Below, in pieces: positions 1-5,655 of a DNA stretch of 46,027 bases. The stretch's first letter is position 1. The number at the start of each line of letters is the position of its first letter. This stretch comes from a virus: the IMG/VR virus record IMGVR_UViG_3300031707_004158, positions 1-46,027 of that record, one strand, 5' to 3'. The notes under the pieces are model-generated. The model was given only the letters and a program-made list of their open reading frames with translations. It had not been told where the DNA came from and searched no databases. Both the position numbers and the translations under genes were made by a program.

Positions 1-13
1 ATATATCCATCAT
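1..13 (-). CDS. 5' end of the next early gene (partial)
   Basis: Two tandem ATG codons at 11-13 and 8-10 follow an AAAAGGAG ribosome site at about 17-24, read on the minus strand. This is the start of the gene after the 201-aa protein in the early operon. Only four codons are inside the window, so nothing can be said about the product. Confidence 0.4.
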
Positions 14-36
14 CTTCTCCTTTTACACCTTCAGCG

Positions 37-642
37 CTATTTGCGTACAACTTCGAACATTCCATGAGTACCACTTGATTTAGGAGCGAAAGGTCTCATT
101 TCTCCAAAACCACAATGAAAGCCCGCCAAATCAACAAGGTTAATCACCTGTTCAGCAGAGATATAATTTCCATTAAAAAGGATAGTGAATTCCATTTCCC
201 AGCTATCAAACTCACTTCTTATCCGCCAATCTATACTTCCGTTTGGAAGTCGTACAAAATCTTCTCTCATCTTCGGTTCAGAAGATTTTGTAAATGGGAC
301 AATATCGCCCATGATAAAGAAGGCCTTTTTCGCCATCGTCATAGGAAGGTCGGCTATATTAGCTGCACTAACCATAGCCTTCTTTAATGCAGGTGCAGGG
401 AATCCATAGGTTCCATTAACCCGATATAAGGATGCCTCAAATAGTTCTTTAGGATTCTTAGCCTCTTTTGACAATTTTGCCTGCTTCTGTTGCTTCTGTT
501 TGATTCCTTCCATCGCCTTTTCGCTCAGCCTATTGCAGATTAAAGAACTGCCAGGAAGATTTCTAATCCTCACCTTTAATGTGGTTCTTTGAACTGTTGG
601 AATATTGATCACCTTAGCCTGCTGCTCTTTTTTTGCTGCCAT
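37..642 (-). CDS. Conserved phage protein, possibly RAMP/Cas7-like, downstream of pentamer array A
   Basis: 201 aa, starting at ATG 642 behind AAGGAG. The N-terminus is basic; a beta strand (LKVRIRN, residues 22-28) is followed by a lysine/glutamine-rich helix (about 40-65). A motif YGFPAPALKKAMVSAA lies at 79-94. The C-terminus has a strand-helix element ending in a glycine-rich loop, GFGEMRP (178-184), then SGTHGMFEV. This order resembles the RRM-like fold of RAMP/Cas7 proteins, in which a PxxxLxxAxxxA helix and a late G-x-G loop contact nucleic acid. That is pattern inference, not a demonstrated homology. The gene is the last of the early cluster and its 5' spacer is a 33-unit pentamer array, so a nucleic-acid-binding role linked to the array is plausible. 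A phage single-strand annealing or binding protein is the alternative. Confidence 0.75.
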   Translation of the reverse strand: MAAKKEQQAKVINIPTVQRTTLKVRIRNLPGSSLICNRLSEKAMEGIKQKQQKQAKLSKEAKNPKELFEASLYRVNGTYGFPAPALKKAMVSAANIADLPMTMAKKAFFIMGDIVPFTKSSEPKMREDFVRLPNGSIDWRIRSEFDSWEMEFTILFNGNYISAEQVINLVDLAGFHCGFGEMRPFAPKSSGTHGMFEVVRK

Positions 643-665
643 CCTTATCTCCTTTCTATTTAAGT

Positions 666-830
666 TGCCTTACCGTACCTGATCAAACCGCATCCCGCCT
701 CATCATGCCCTGCCATACCAAATCCCACCACACCATACCTCGCCATACCTCATCGGAGCTTACCGCACCCCATCGCATCTCACCCCGCCCAACCAAACCT
801 CAGCGAGCCGGATCACACCGCACCTTATCA
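666..830 (-). repeat. Degenerate pentamer array A, 33 units
   Basis: Thirty-three uninterrupted 5-nt units fill the spacer between the 168-aa and 201-aa genes. On the plus strand each unit is N-R-Y-C-N. Position 4 is C in 33 of 33 units, position 2 is A or G in 33 of 33, and position 3 is C or T in 31 of 33. Positions 5 and 1 use all four bases. In the transcribed (minus) sense the unit is N-G-R-Y-N, most often NGGTN. The array starts on the TGA stop of the upstream gene (828-830) and ends 23 nt before the next start codon, just ahead of its ribosome site. It has no open frame that looks coding. Confidence 0.9.
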
Positions 831-1334
831 TGCATTAACTTGGGCAACCGCCCTGAATAGTGGCATAAGAGGCCTGAACTTCTTTAGCTTCTTGTATTGA
901 GAGTATCTCTTCTCCCAAGAAATGATCTCATTCTTCGCATTTTCCAAAACTATATCTAAATAGTTCTGATTTTCTCGCACATCGGCCAATGTGACATATC
1001 CTCTCTCTTTAGTTTTATCATCACTGTTAGCAATACTGATATTGTGGAATGCTTTGATTCGCTCCTCTGCACCGTCAACGACTTCGACAATTTCAATTTG
1101 GGAAAGAAGATATCTCGCCTGCCATTCCCGATATTTGTGACCTGCAATCTTGTCATCCCATTCAAAGAAATCATGAATAGGAGAAGATTTTGGTTTTGCC
1201 TTTTCAACAACAAAAGAAGTCTTTAGGACTTCTCCATTTTCTTCCTTTAACTTCCAAAGGAATTCTCCATATTCCTGGATTCTGTCCCTTTTGATGTTGC
1301 TGCCTATAGTTGCCTTAAAAATTCTTTTCTGCAT
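828..1334 (-). CDS. Conserved phage protein of unknown function, between the two pentamer arrays
   Basis: 168 aa from ATG 1334, chosen because GGGGGTGA lies 6 nt upstream; an in-frame GTG at 1343 overlaps that ribosome site. The protein has a charged N-terminus, then a distinctive block SPIHDFFEWDD followed by a YREWQARYLL helix. Next come a strand with AFHNISIA, a GYVTLADV segment and a C-terminal charged helix rich in aromatic, Lys and Arg residues. I recognise this domain order from uncharacterised temperate-phage proteins but know no function. It sits between arrays B and A and next to the 201-aa protein, so the two genes and their arrays look like one module. Its stop codon is part of the first unit of array A. 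Confidence 0.75.
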   Translation of the reverse strand: MQKRIFKATIGSNIKRDRIQEYGEFLWKLKEENGEVLKTSFVVEKAKPKSSPIHDFFEWDDKIAGHKYREWQARYLLSQIEIVEVVDGAEERIKAFHNISIANSDDKTKERGYVTLADVRENQNYLDIVLENAKNEIISWEKRYSQYKKLKKFRPLMPLFRAVAQVNA

Positions 1335-1359
1335 TCGTTTCACCCCCTTTAATTAAAGT

Positions 1360-1444
1360 TACCTTGCCAAACCGCACCTTACCGCAACTTACCCGACCAA
1401 ACCACGCCCAACCGAGCCGAACCGAACCACACCCCGTCATATCA
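1360..1444 (-). repeat. Degenerate pentamer array B, 17 units
   Basis: Seventeen uninterrupted 5-nt units with the same rule as array A: plus-strand position 4 is C in 17 of 17, position 2 is A or G in 17 of 17, position 3 is C or T in 16 of 17, and the two outer positions vary. It begins one base after the TAA stop of the HTH gene (1446-1448) and ends about 10 nt before the ribosome site of the 168-aa gene. Placement is therefore identical to array A: from stop codon to Shine-Dalgarno sequence, read on the minus strand. Confidence 0.9.
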
Positions 1445-1445
1445 C

Positions 1446-1634
1446 TTATATCTTTAGACATCCTTTGATCTGGTGAGCCCGAATCCAATCGTTAACATCT
1501 TTCTCTGAAAATCTGATTATTCCCCCGATTTTTATACAGGGAATAATTTTGCATTTGGCCTTTCTCAGAATCCAGCTTTGACTAACCCCCAAGTTTTTTG
1601 CCACCTGTTTGGCCGTCAGCCAGCTCTCGTTCAT
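1446..1634 (-). CDS. Small helix-turn-helix protein, excisionase/AlpA-like
   Basis: 62 aa, ATG 1634, ribosome site GGAGGG. LTAKQVAKNLGVSQSWILR at residues 6-24 is a winged helix-turn-helix recognition pattern of the HTH_17/excisionase type, followed by the wing IKIGGIIRFSEKDVNDWI, which is typical of that family. Members bind DNA as recombination directionality factors or small regulators. The start overlaps the stop of the preceding gene (ATGA), implying translational coupling. It is in the early operon and not beside the integrase, so a regulatory role is as likely as excision. Confidence 0.8.
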   Translation of the reverse strand: MNESWLTAKQVAKNLGVSQSWILRKAKCKIIPCIKIGGIIRFSEKDVNDWIRAHQIKGCLKI

Positions 1635-2023
1635 TTATTTCCCTCCAACAATCCGTTTAGCTTTTTCATCTCAAAATTAAGATGGTTCATCATTTCCTTG
1701 ATGATTGCCTCTTTCGGAATCGCCGACCGTTCCTGCCGCCATTTGAGATACTGCCAGGGACGTGGGTCCTTATATCTATTGATGTATCTCTCGATTTGAT
1801 TCGTATTAAATCGTGGCGTTTCTGGATCGATTTGGTTCATCCTGATTGAGAAGCCCGCCTCAGACAAAAGCATTGTCTGGGCTATTTCCTTTTTGGGGAT
1901 CCCGCAGGTATGAAAACAATAAATGAGGTAAGAATCAAAACTCTCATATGTTTCAAAGTCCTCGAATTTTTTGGCATATTCAAAGAGCGGAAGAACATTT
2001 TCTACTGTTTTATCTTTGCTCAT
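1631..2023 (-). CDS. Early phage protein, possible HTH regulator
   Basis: 130 aa from ATG 2023, with AAGGTGAG 5 nt upstream; an in-frame GTG at 2032 would place the start inside that ribosome site. The centre reads YCFHTCGIPKKEIAQTMLLS, compatible with a helix-turn-helix (GIPKKEIAQ as the first helix), followed by a Pro/Arg-rich linker and a C-terminal helix. No family is recognised with confidence. It is coupled to the downstream HTH gene by an ATGA overlap and preceded by four TTAAA repeats with 10-bp spacing, which suggests a regulated leader. Confidence 0.65.
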   Translation of the reverse strand: MSKDKTVENVLPLFEYAKKFEDFETYESFDSYLIYCFHTCGIPKKEIAQTMLLSEAGFSIRMNQIDPETPRFNTNQIERYINRYKDPRPWQYLKWRQERSAIPKEAIIKEMMNHLNFEMKKLNGLLEGNK

Positions 2024-2033
2024 TTCGCTCACC

Positions 2034-2068
2034 TTAAAGTCAGTTAAATTGGGTTAAATTCACTTAAA
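2034..2068 (-). repeat. Four TTAAA repeats spaced exactly 10 bp
   Basis: TTAAA occurs at 2034, 2044, 2054 and 2064 on the plus strand, separated by variable 5-nt blocks. In the transcribed sense it reads TTTAA-N5 repeated. The block fills most of the spacer between the Ner-like gene and the 130-aa gene and ends at the ribosome site of the latter. Direct repeats at one helical turn are typical of activator or repressor sites, such as the CII-type TTGC-N6-TTGC arrangement. Five is also the unit length of arrays A and B in the same operon. Confidence 0.7.
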
Positions 2069-2086
2069 ATCCATGCCCCAAAGATT

Positions 2087-2353
2087 TCATTGATTTTCGG
2101 CTTGCACTGGTTCAGAATTTTTGATATGTTGATTTATCCTTTTATCCGTCTCTTTTTTGGCATTTTCCGGAGGCCAAATCTGCTCGACAGGTCGCCCGAT
2201 TGCGGCTGCAATGGCCTGACGAATGCGGGGGTTTTGGCGAAGACCCTTAATTACGGAATTAACTGCCGGGACTGTAATATTGAGGTTTTTAGCCACGGAG
2301 GACTGGGTTACATCGAGGAGCTTCAGCAGAATAATGATCTCTTTTGGACTCAT
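2087..2353 (-). CDS. Ner/Nlp-like DNA-binding regulator
   Basis: 88 aa, ATG 2353, weak ribosome site AAAGGAT. Residues 14-52 (VTQSSVAKNLNITVPAVNS, then VIKGLRQNPRIRQAIAAAI) form a five-helix HTH of the Ner/Nlp type, ending in the characteristic GRPVEQIWPP. Mu-like Ner proteins turn down early and repressor transcription. The polar Lys/Glu/Gln-rich tail is probably disordered. It is the first clear gene of the leftward early operon and faces the repressor gene, so it is the likely Cro/Ner-type antagonist of the repressor. Confidence 0.85.
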   Translation of the reverse strand: MSPKEIIILLKLLDVTQSSVAKNLNITVPAVNSVIKGLRQNPRIRQAIAAAIGRPVEQIWPPENAKKETDKRINQHIKNSEPVQAENQ

Positions 2354-2400
2354 AAACTATCCTTTAAAAAGACGGCTGATATAGCGTCTCGTGCTGAGCT

Positions 2401-2419
2401 TGGAAGCCCACAGCTTCCA
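2401..2419. promoter_or_regulatory. Inverted repeat between divergent genes
   Basis: A perfect 7-bp inverted repeat, TGGAAGC-N5-GCTTCCA, lies in the spacer between the leftward Ner-like gene and the rightward 84-aa gene. It could be an operator or a small RNA hairpin; there is no T-tract, so it is not a terminator. Confidence 0.35.
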
Positions 2420-2476
2420 GTGTTCAATGTCGTATCCGCTGCCTTTACATGGTTAAAATGAAAGGAGAAAGTGGAC

Positions 2477-2731
2477 ATGGAAAACAAAGTCGAAATAGGA
2501 TTTGGCATCGCAGGATTCATTCTTTCTATCACCCTCCTGACAAGGCTAATCAAGAAAGAAACCATCACTCTCAAAGACGCTAAAGAGATTCTCTCCCTTG
2601 CAGGCAACTTTTCAGAAAATCCAGAATTGCTTGCCGGAGATCCTCAAGTTCTTCAGGCATCAGCTGATGCCTTAAAGATTGCTCAAGGCTTACTTCAGAC
2701 TCTTTTGAATCAAGAGTCTCCCGGAGCATGA
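2477..2731 (+). CDS. Small single-pass membrane protein
   Basis: 84 aa. ATG 2477 is preferred to GTG 2471 because AAAGGAG lies 9 nt before it. Residues about 6-22 (IGFGIAGFILSITLLTR) form one transmembrane helix. The rest is amphipathic helical segments with a Leu/Ala-rich C-terminus. It is transcribed in the repressor direction, just upstream of it, which suggests expression in the lysogen and a possible immunity or exclusion role (inference). A 71-aa ORF on the opposite strand overlaps it; that one lacks a ribosome site. Confidence 0.6.
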   Translation: MENKVEIGFGIAGFILSITLLTRLIKKETITLKDAKEILSLAGNFSENPELLAGDPQVLQASADALKIAQGLLQTLLNQESPGA

Positions 2732-2797
2732 ATGTGAGCCATTGGGGGAATCTTTCGAGCAATGGATGATTAATTTTTAAAGCTTGATCGTTCATGA

Positions 2798-2837
2798 TTT
2801 ACTTATTTACCACAATGATTGTTATTTGTCAAGTAAA
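2798..2837. promoter_or_regulatory. Operator/promoter region at the repressor
   Basis: A 40-bp dyad: outer arms TTTACTT (2798-2804) and AAGTAAA (2831-2837) flank an inner palindrome ACAATGATTGT (2812-2822), with centres within 1 bp of each other. On the minus strand TTGACA (2827-2832), a 17-bp spacer and TAAATA (2804-2809) form a good early leftward promoter overlapping the dyad. The arrangement fits a repressor operator that controls divergent early and repressor transcription. Confidence 0.55.
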
Positions 2838-2870
2838 AAATTCATCATAATTAATTTTGTTTGTAACTAT

Positions 2871-3584
2871 ATGATATCAAAAGATAATATTCATGATATT
2901 TTTTTAAATGAATTAAAAAAGAAAGCATGGGAAAAACTTAAATTGGATCAAAACGATGATTGGGGAATACAAAAGGGCATTGCCAAACTCATCGGAGTAA
3001 CGCCTCAGACCGTGCAGTCTTGGTTCGACGAAGATAAAAATACTTTTCCGAATCCGCTATCTTTTATTAGGATTCATCAATTTTTAGATATCACTCCGAA
3101 TGAGCTTTTAGGCATCAATAGAGAAGAACATTTTCAGGTAGTCGAATCAGCCGCCTCTTATGATCTTGGAAATGAATTCATAACAGTCCCTCAAGTCACC
3201 GGAAAGATCAGTGCAGGTGGTGGCCTCGTTCCAGATAATACTGTCGAAATGAGAATTGCCTTCCGGAAAGATTGGATACAAGGAAAAGGAGAACCGAAAA
3301 ACATGTCACTGATTCGTGTCAGAGGAGACAGCATGGAACCCACACTCAGATCTGGGGATATCGTACTGGTAGACCATAGTCGCAATTATGTTGACCCTCA
3401 TGGTGGCATCTATGCAGTCGCGCTCCAAGAAGACATCATGTTGAAGCGTCTTCAAGCGATCTATCCTTCAAATCGTATTAGAATAATCAGCGACAATTCT
3501 AAATACGATCCAACTGAAGTAGATCCTGATAATTTAAAAATCAATGGTAAAGTTATATGGTTTGGTCGTGAGTTGGAAAGATGA
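2871..3584 (+). CDS. CI/LexA-type phage repressor with S24 self-cleavage domain
   Basis: 237 aa from ATG 2871. Longer in-frame starts run through the operator and read as non-coding. An N-terminal helix-turn-helix spans about 28-80 (IQKGIAKLIGVTPQTVQSW). The C-terminal S24 peptidase domain has the nucleophile Ser154 in GDSMEPT and the general base Lys192 in IMLKRL. The expected Ala-Gly cleavage site is A115-G116 in KISAGGG. Such repressors hold the prophage silent, and RecA-stimulated cleavage triggers induction after DNA damage. There is no clear Shine-Dalgarno sequence, so translation may be weak or from a short leader. It is the first of the rightward lysogeny genes that lead to the integrase. 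Confidence 0.93.
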   Translation: MISKDNIHDIFLNELKKKAWEKLKLDQNDDWGIQKGIAKLIGVTPQTVQSWFDEDKNTFPNPLSFIRIHQFLDITPNELLGINREEHFQVVESAASYDLGNEFITVPQVTGKISAGGGLVPDNTVEMRIAFRKDWIQGKGEPKNMSLIRVRGDSMEPTLRSGDIVLVDHSRNYVDPHGGIYAVALQEDIMLKRLQAIYPSNRIRIISDNSKYDPTEVDPDNLKINGKVIWFGRELER

Positions 3585-3610
3585 GATAACCAGATCCTTT
3601 GGAGGCAACG

Positions 3611-3937
3611 ATGTCAAATTATGTTGCATTTCTCCCTATGCTTGTGGTAGCAATTCTTTTTTTCTTTATTATCAAGTCGATGAAGAAAGCAAAGAGGTTA
3701 AAATCGAAAGAGTTTATCTGTGGAAATTGCGGCTATATCGGGAAAACTAAGAAAGCTACTAAGGGAAGCTTTTGGATCGAATTAGCCCTTTGGCTTTTCC
3801 TTATACTCCCCGGTCTAATTTATTCCATATGGAGAATAACCTCAAGACATTTCATTTGCCCGACCTGCGGCTCGCCAGAACTTATTCCCGTAGATTCCCC
3901 GCGTGGCAAGAAATTGATAAAGGAGGAATTCCCATGA
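3611..3937 (+). CDS. Membrane protein with two CxxC zinc-ribbon halves
   Basis: 108 aa, ATG 3611 with GGAGG 5 nt upstream. It has a transmembrane helix at about 6-22, a first CGNCG knuckle at about 38-42, a second transmembrane stretch (about 58-78), and a second CPTCG knuckle near residue 88. Pairing of the two CxxC motifs would fold a zinc ribbon on one membrane face. Placement just after the repressor, on the same strand, points to expression in the lysogen, for example in superinfection exclusion. That function is inferred from position only. Confidence 0.75.
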   Translation: MSNYVAFLPMLVVAILFFFIIKSMKKAKRLKSKEFICGNCGYIGKTKKATKGSFWIELALWLFLILPGLIYSIWRITSRHFICPTCGSPELIPVDSPRGKKLIKEEFP

Positions 3938-4002
3938 AGAAAAAACTAAATAAGATTACCAAGCCTTTAGCGACCAGCTACATCATCGGAAAAGTCGCCT
4001 GA
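3934..4002 (+). CDS. 22-aa peptide coupled to the zinc-ribbon membrane protein
   Basis: An ATG at 3934 overlaps the stop of the preceding gene (ATGA) and has AGGAGG 7 nt upstream, an unusually strong site. The product is a basic 22-residue peptide beginning MKKKLNKITK. It may be a real small protein, or the ribosome site may serve a leader function. Too short for any family assignment. Confidence 0.4.
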   Translation: MKKKLNKITKPLATSYIIGKVA

Positions 4003-4064
4003 TGGGAGGGAGGCAGGAGTGAAGTTTGATATCCTTAACAGAAAATAGCGAAAGGAGGAAAACC

Positions 4065-4499
4065 ATGAAAATAATCGCTATATCCATTTTGTTCTTTGTA
4101 TCGTTTTGCAGTATGGCATTTTCTGCGGGCGAAACTTTCAAGATAGAGACGACCGGGACCGAGTATTGCGGCGATTTCCTTTTTTCGAATTTCAGCGCCG
4201 GAAATAATGTGGACTTCTGGATTCGGGAGCAGAGTGAAGATGAAATCCTCGTCTCCTTCACGCCGGACTTCAAACACGGTACGACATTCTTCATTCATAT
4301 GACTTATTTTATGGCATCGAAAAATAAAACAGCTTTTGTCGGAGAGGTATTTTTTGAGGATGATTCCTGGCTTTCCATTTTCGGGAAATCGACACTGGAC
4401 AAGAACGGCATGGCCAAAAGCATCCAGGGGACATTCATCCAGAACGGGGTAATAAGGCCGGCCTGCTTCTCCTCGGGGACGTTCAAGACAGTCAAATGA
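4065..4499 (+). CDS. Secreted/periplasmic protein of unknown function
   Basis: 144 aa from ATG 4065, with AAAGGAGG upstream. A clear signal peptide (MKIIAISILFFVSFCSMAFS) is followed by a likely cleavage after AFSA. The mature part is about 120 aa, beta-rich, with two cysteines and many aromatic residues, and looks like a small beta-barrel or sandwich. No family is recognised. As part of the lysogeny-strand group it is probably a lysogenic-conversion gene acting outside the inner membrane. Confidence 0.75.
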   Translation: MKIIAISILFFVSFCSMAFSAGETFKIETTGTEYCGDFLFSNFSAGNNVDFWIREQSEDEILVSFTPDFKHGTTFFIHMTYFMASKNKTAFVGEVFFEDDSWLSIFGKSTLDKNGMAKSIQGTFIQNGVIRPACFSSGTFKTVK

Positions 4500-4541
4500 G
4501 CGGAATGGCGGTTTGAATATCGCCCGCAAATGTCCCCTAAG

Positions 4542-4555
4542 AAACATGCATGTTT
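4542..4555. promoter_or_regulatory. 14-bp perfect palindrome upstream of the lipoprotein gene
   Basis: AAACATGCATGTTT is perfectly self-complementary and lies 73 bp before the lipoprotein start, in the spacer that follows the secreted-protein gene. It could be a regulator-binding site; with the following T-rich bases it could also act as a weak terminator. Confidence 0.3.
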
Positions 4556-4627
4556 TTATGGCGGGAGTCTAGGTATGTATACTAATGTCTTTTCACTCAT
4601 TAAATCAAAAAAAGGAAGGGGGAGACT

Positions 4628-5314
4628 ATGAAAACAGGAATTGTTTTCTTTTGTTTCGTTTTATTTTTGGCTATAGGATGTGCCGAAATCCCGAGGTCAG
4701 CAACGTTCTCATATTCTTCTCAGCAACAACTGCAATCTGCAACTCATTGGCAAATTATTGCACAATTGACCACTGCCCGTTTATCTTCGGATCCAGATCT
4801 TCTCGATATTCTCAAACCTTATTCTGGTGGATCTCGCCGACGTATTCATGTTCAAACTTCCGATAAATCACCGTTTGATGAGGCCTTCCGAAAATATCTA
4901 ATAACAGAGCTAATTAATGCCCACTTCCTTCTTTCTGATACTCCCGATAATGCACCCGTAAGAATACACTGGGACCTTCAGTTAATAAGTTGTAATCCAG
5001 AACGACTGAAACCCCAAGGCTGGCCCGAAGCTGTTGCCGAAGCGTTGTGGGAATTCCTTTCCGGCACCAGGTGGACTAAAAGAGGTCTCATGGTCACACA
5101 TACGGAGCTTATTCTCACGACAAGGATCACAGTCGGAAAAGATTCCCCGGCACATATTATAAAGAGTTATTCTGATACTTTTTATATCAATGATGAGGAC
5201 TGGAATAACTATAACTATCAACTGGCTGCAAGTTCTGACTTTCCAAGAAGCATGACCAGTAAAGAAGAAACCTGGAGAAGGTGGGTTCTCTTCTGGAACT
5301 CTCAAAACCGTTAA
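4628..5314 (+). CDS. Lipoprotein of unknown function
   Basis: 228 aa, ATG 4628 behind GGAAGGGGGAG. The signal peptide ends in a lipobox LAIGC (lipidated Cys18), so the mature protein is membrane anchored. The body has a long helical segment (about 36-70), an alternating strand/helix part and a Trp-rich C-terminus. The region near 135-150 reads EALWEFLSGTRW. No family is recognised. It is among the lysogeny-strand genes between repressor and integrase, where phages often carry surface or exclusion proteins. Confidence 0.8.
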   Translation: MKTGIVFFCFVLFLAIGCAEIPRSATFSYSSQQQLQSATHWQIIAQLTTARLSSDPDLLDILKPYSGGSRRRIHVQTSDKSPFDEAFRKYLITELINAHFLLSDTPDNAPVRIHWDLQLISCNPERLKPQGWPEAVAEALWEFLSGTRWTKRGLMVTHTELILTTRITVGKDSPAHIIKSYSDTFYINDEDWNNYNYQLAASSDFPRSMTSKEETWRRWVLFWNSQNR

Positions 5315-5397
5315 AATAGAATAAGTAACAAAAGCGGTAAGATTCTGCTTAAGAAGGGGATTGAAGAACAAAAGGGGACGATTTAGGAAAGGACGGA

Positions 5398-5655
5398 TTG
5401 AAATCACAATTTGTGGGGTATGTTCCTACCATAGACGGGAAGAAGGCCAAGATGTGGCTTGAGACCGGATGGGATGAAAAGAATTTCGCATTCATTGTTA
5501 GGCTTAAACTGCTCGATCCTGATACCGGTCAACCCCTTGGATTGCCAGAGCCAAAGGATCAGCTTGAAACGATGGATGTTGGAGAAACTCAAAAGAATAA
5601 GGGCATCTCGAAAGAGATTCATAAATTGAGTAAAAATAAAAAGGGGCCGGAATAA
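5398..5655 (+). CDS. Small protein coupled to the integrase
   Basis: 85 aa with a TTG start at 5398, preceded by GGAAAGGA. Its TAA overlaps the integrase ATG (TAATG), a classic coupling. The N-terminal half (residues 3-45) reads as a small beta fold with W20, W25 and aromatic residues; the C-terminus is Lys-rich and probably disordered. Function is unknown. The coupling suggests co-production with the integrase, but it has no excisionase-like HTH. Confidence 0.6.
   Translation: MKSQFVGYVPTIDGKKAKMWLETGWDEKNFAFIVRLKLLDPDTGQPLGLPEPKDQLETMDVGETQKNKGISKEIHKLSKNKKGPE

Noticed and set aside
666-830. Array A as a coding repeat or a true CRISPR array
   Set aside because: A 5-nt period would give a 15-nt protein repeat, but no frame has a start with ribosome site and repeat-like protein. 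There are no identical repeats with spacers, so it is not CRISPR.
2350-2607. 85-aa leftward ORF ending in the Ner-like start codon
   Set aside because: Composition is that of an antisense shadow (Ser/Met/Phe-rich) and it has no ribosome site, although its stop overlaps the next ATG.
2580-2795. 71-aa leftward ORF opposite the 84-aa membrane protein gene
   Set aside because: It looks protein-like and begins near the predicted start of the early leftward transcript, but it has no ribosome site. It completely overlaps a frame with AAAGGAG and a clear transmembrane helix. Leaderless expression cannot be excluded.
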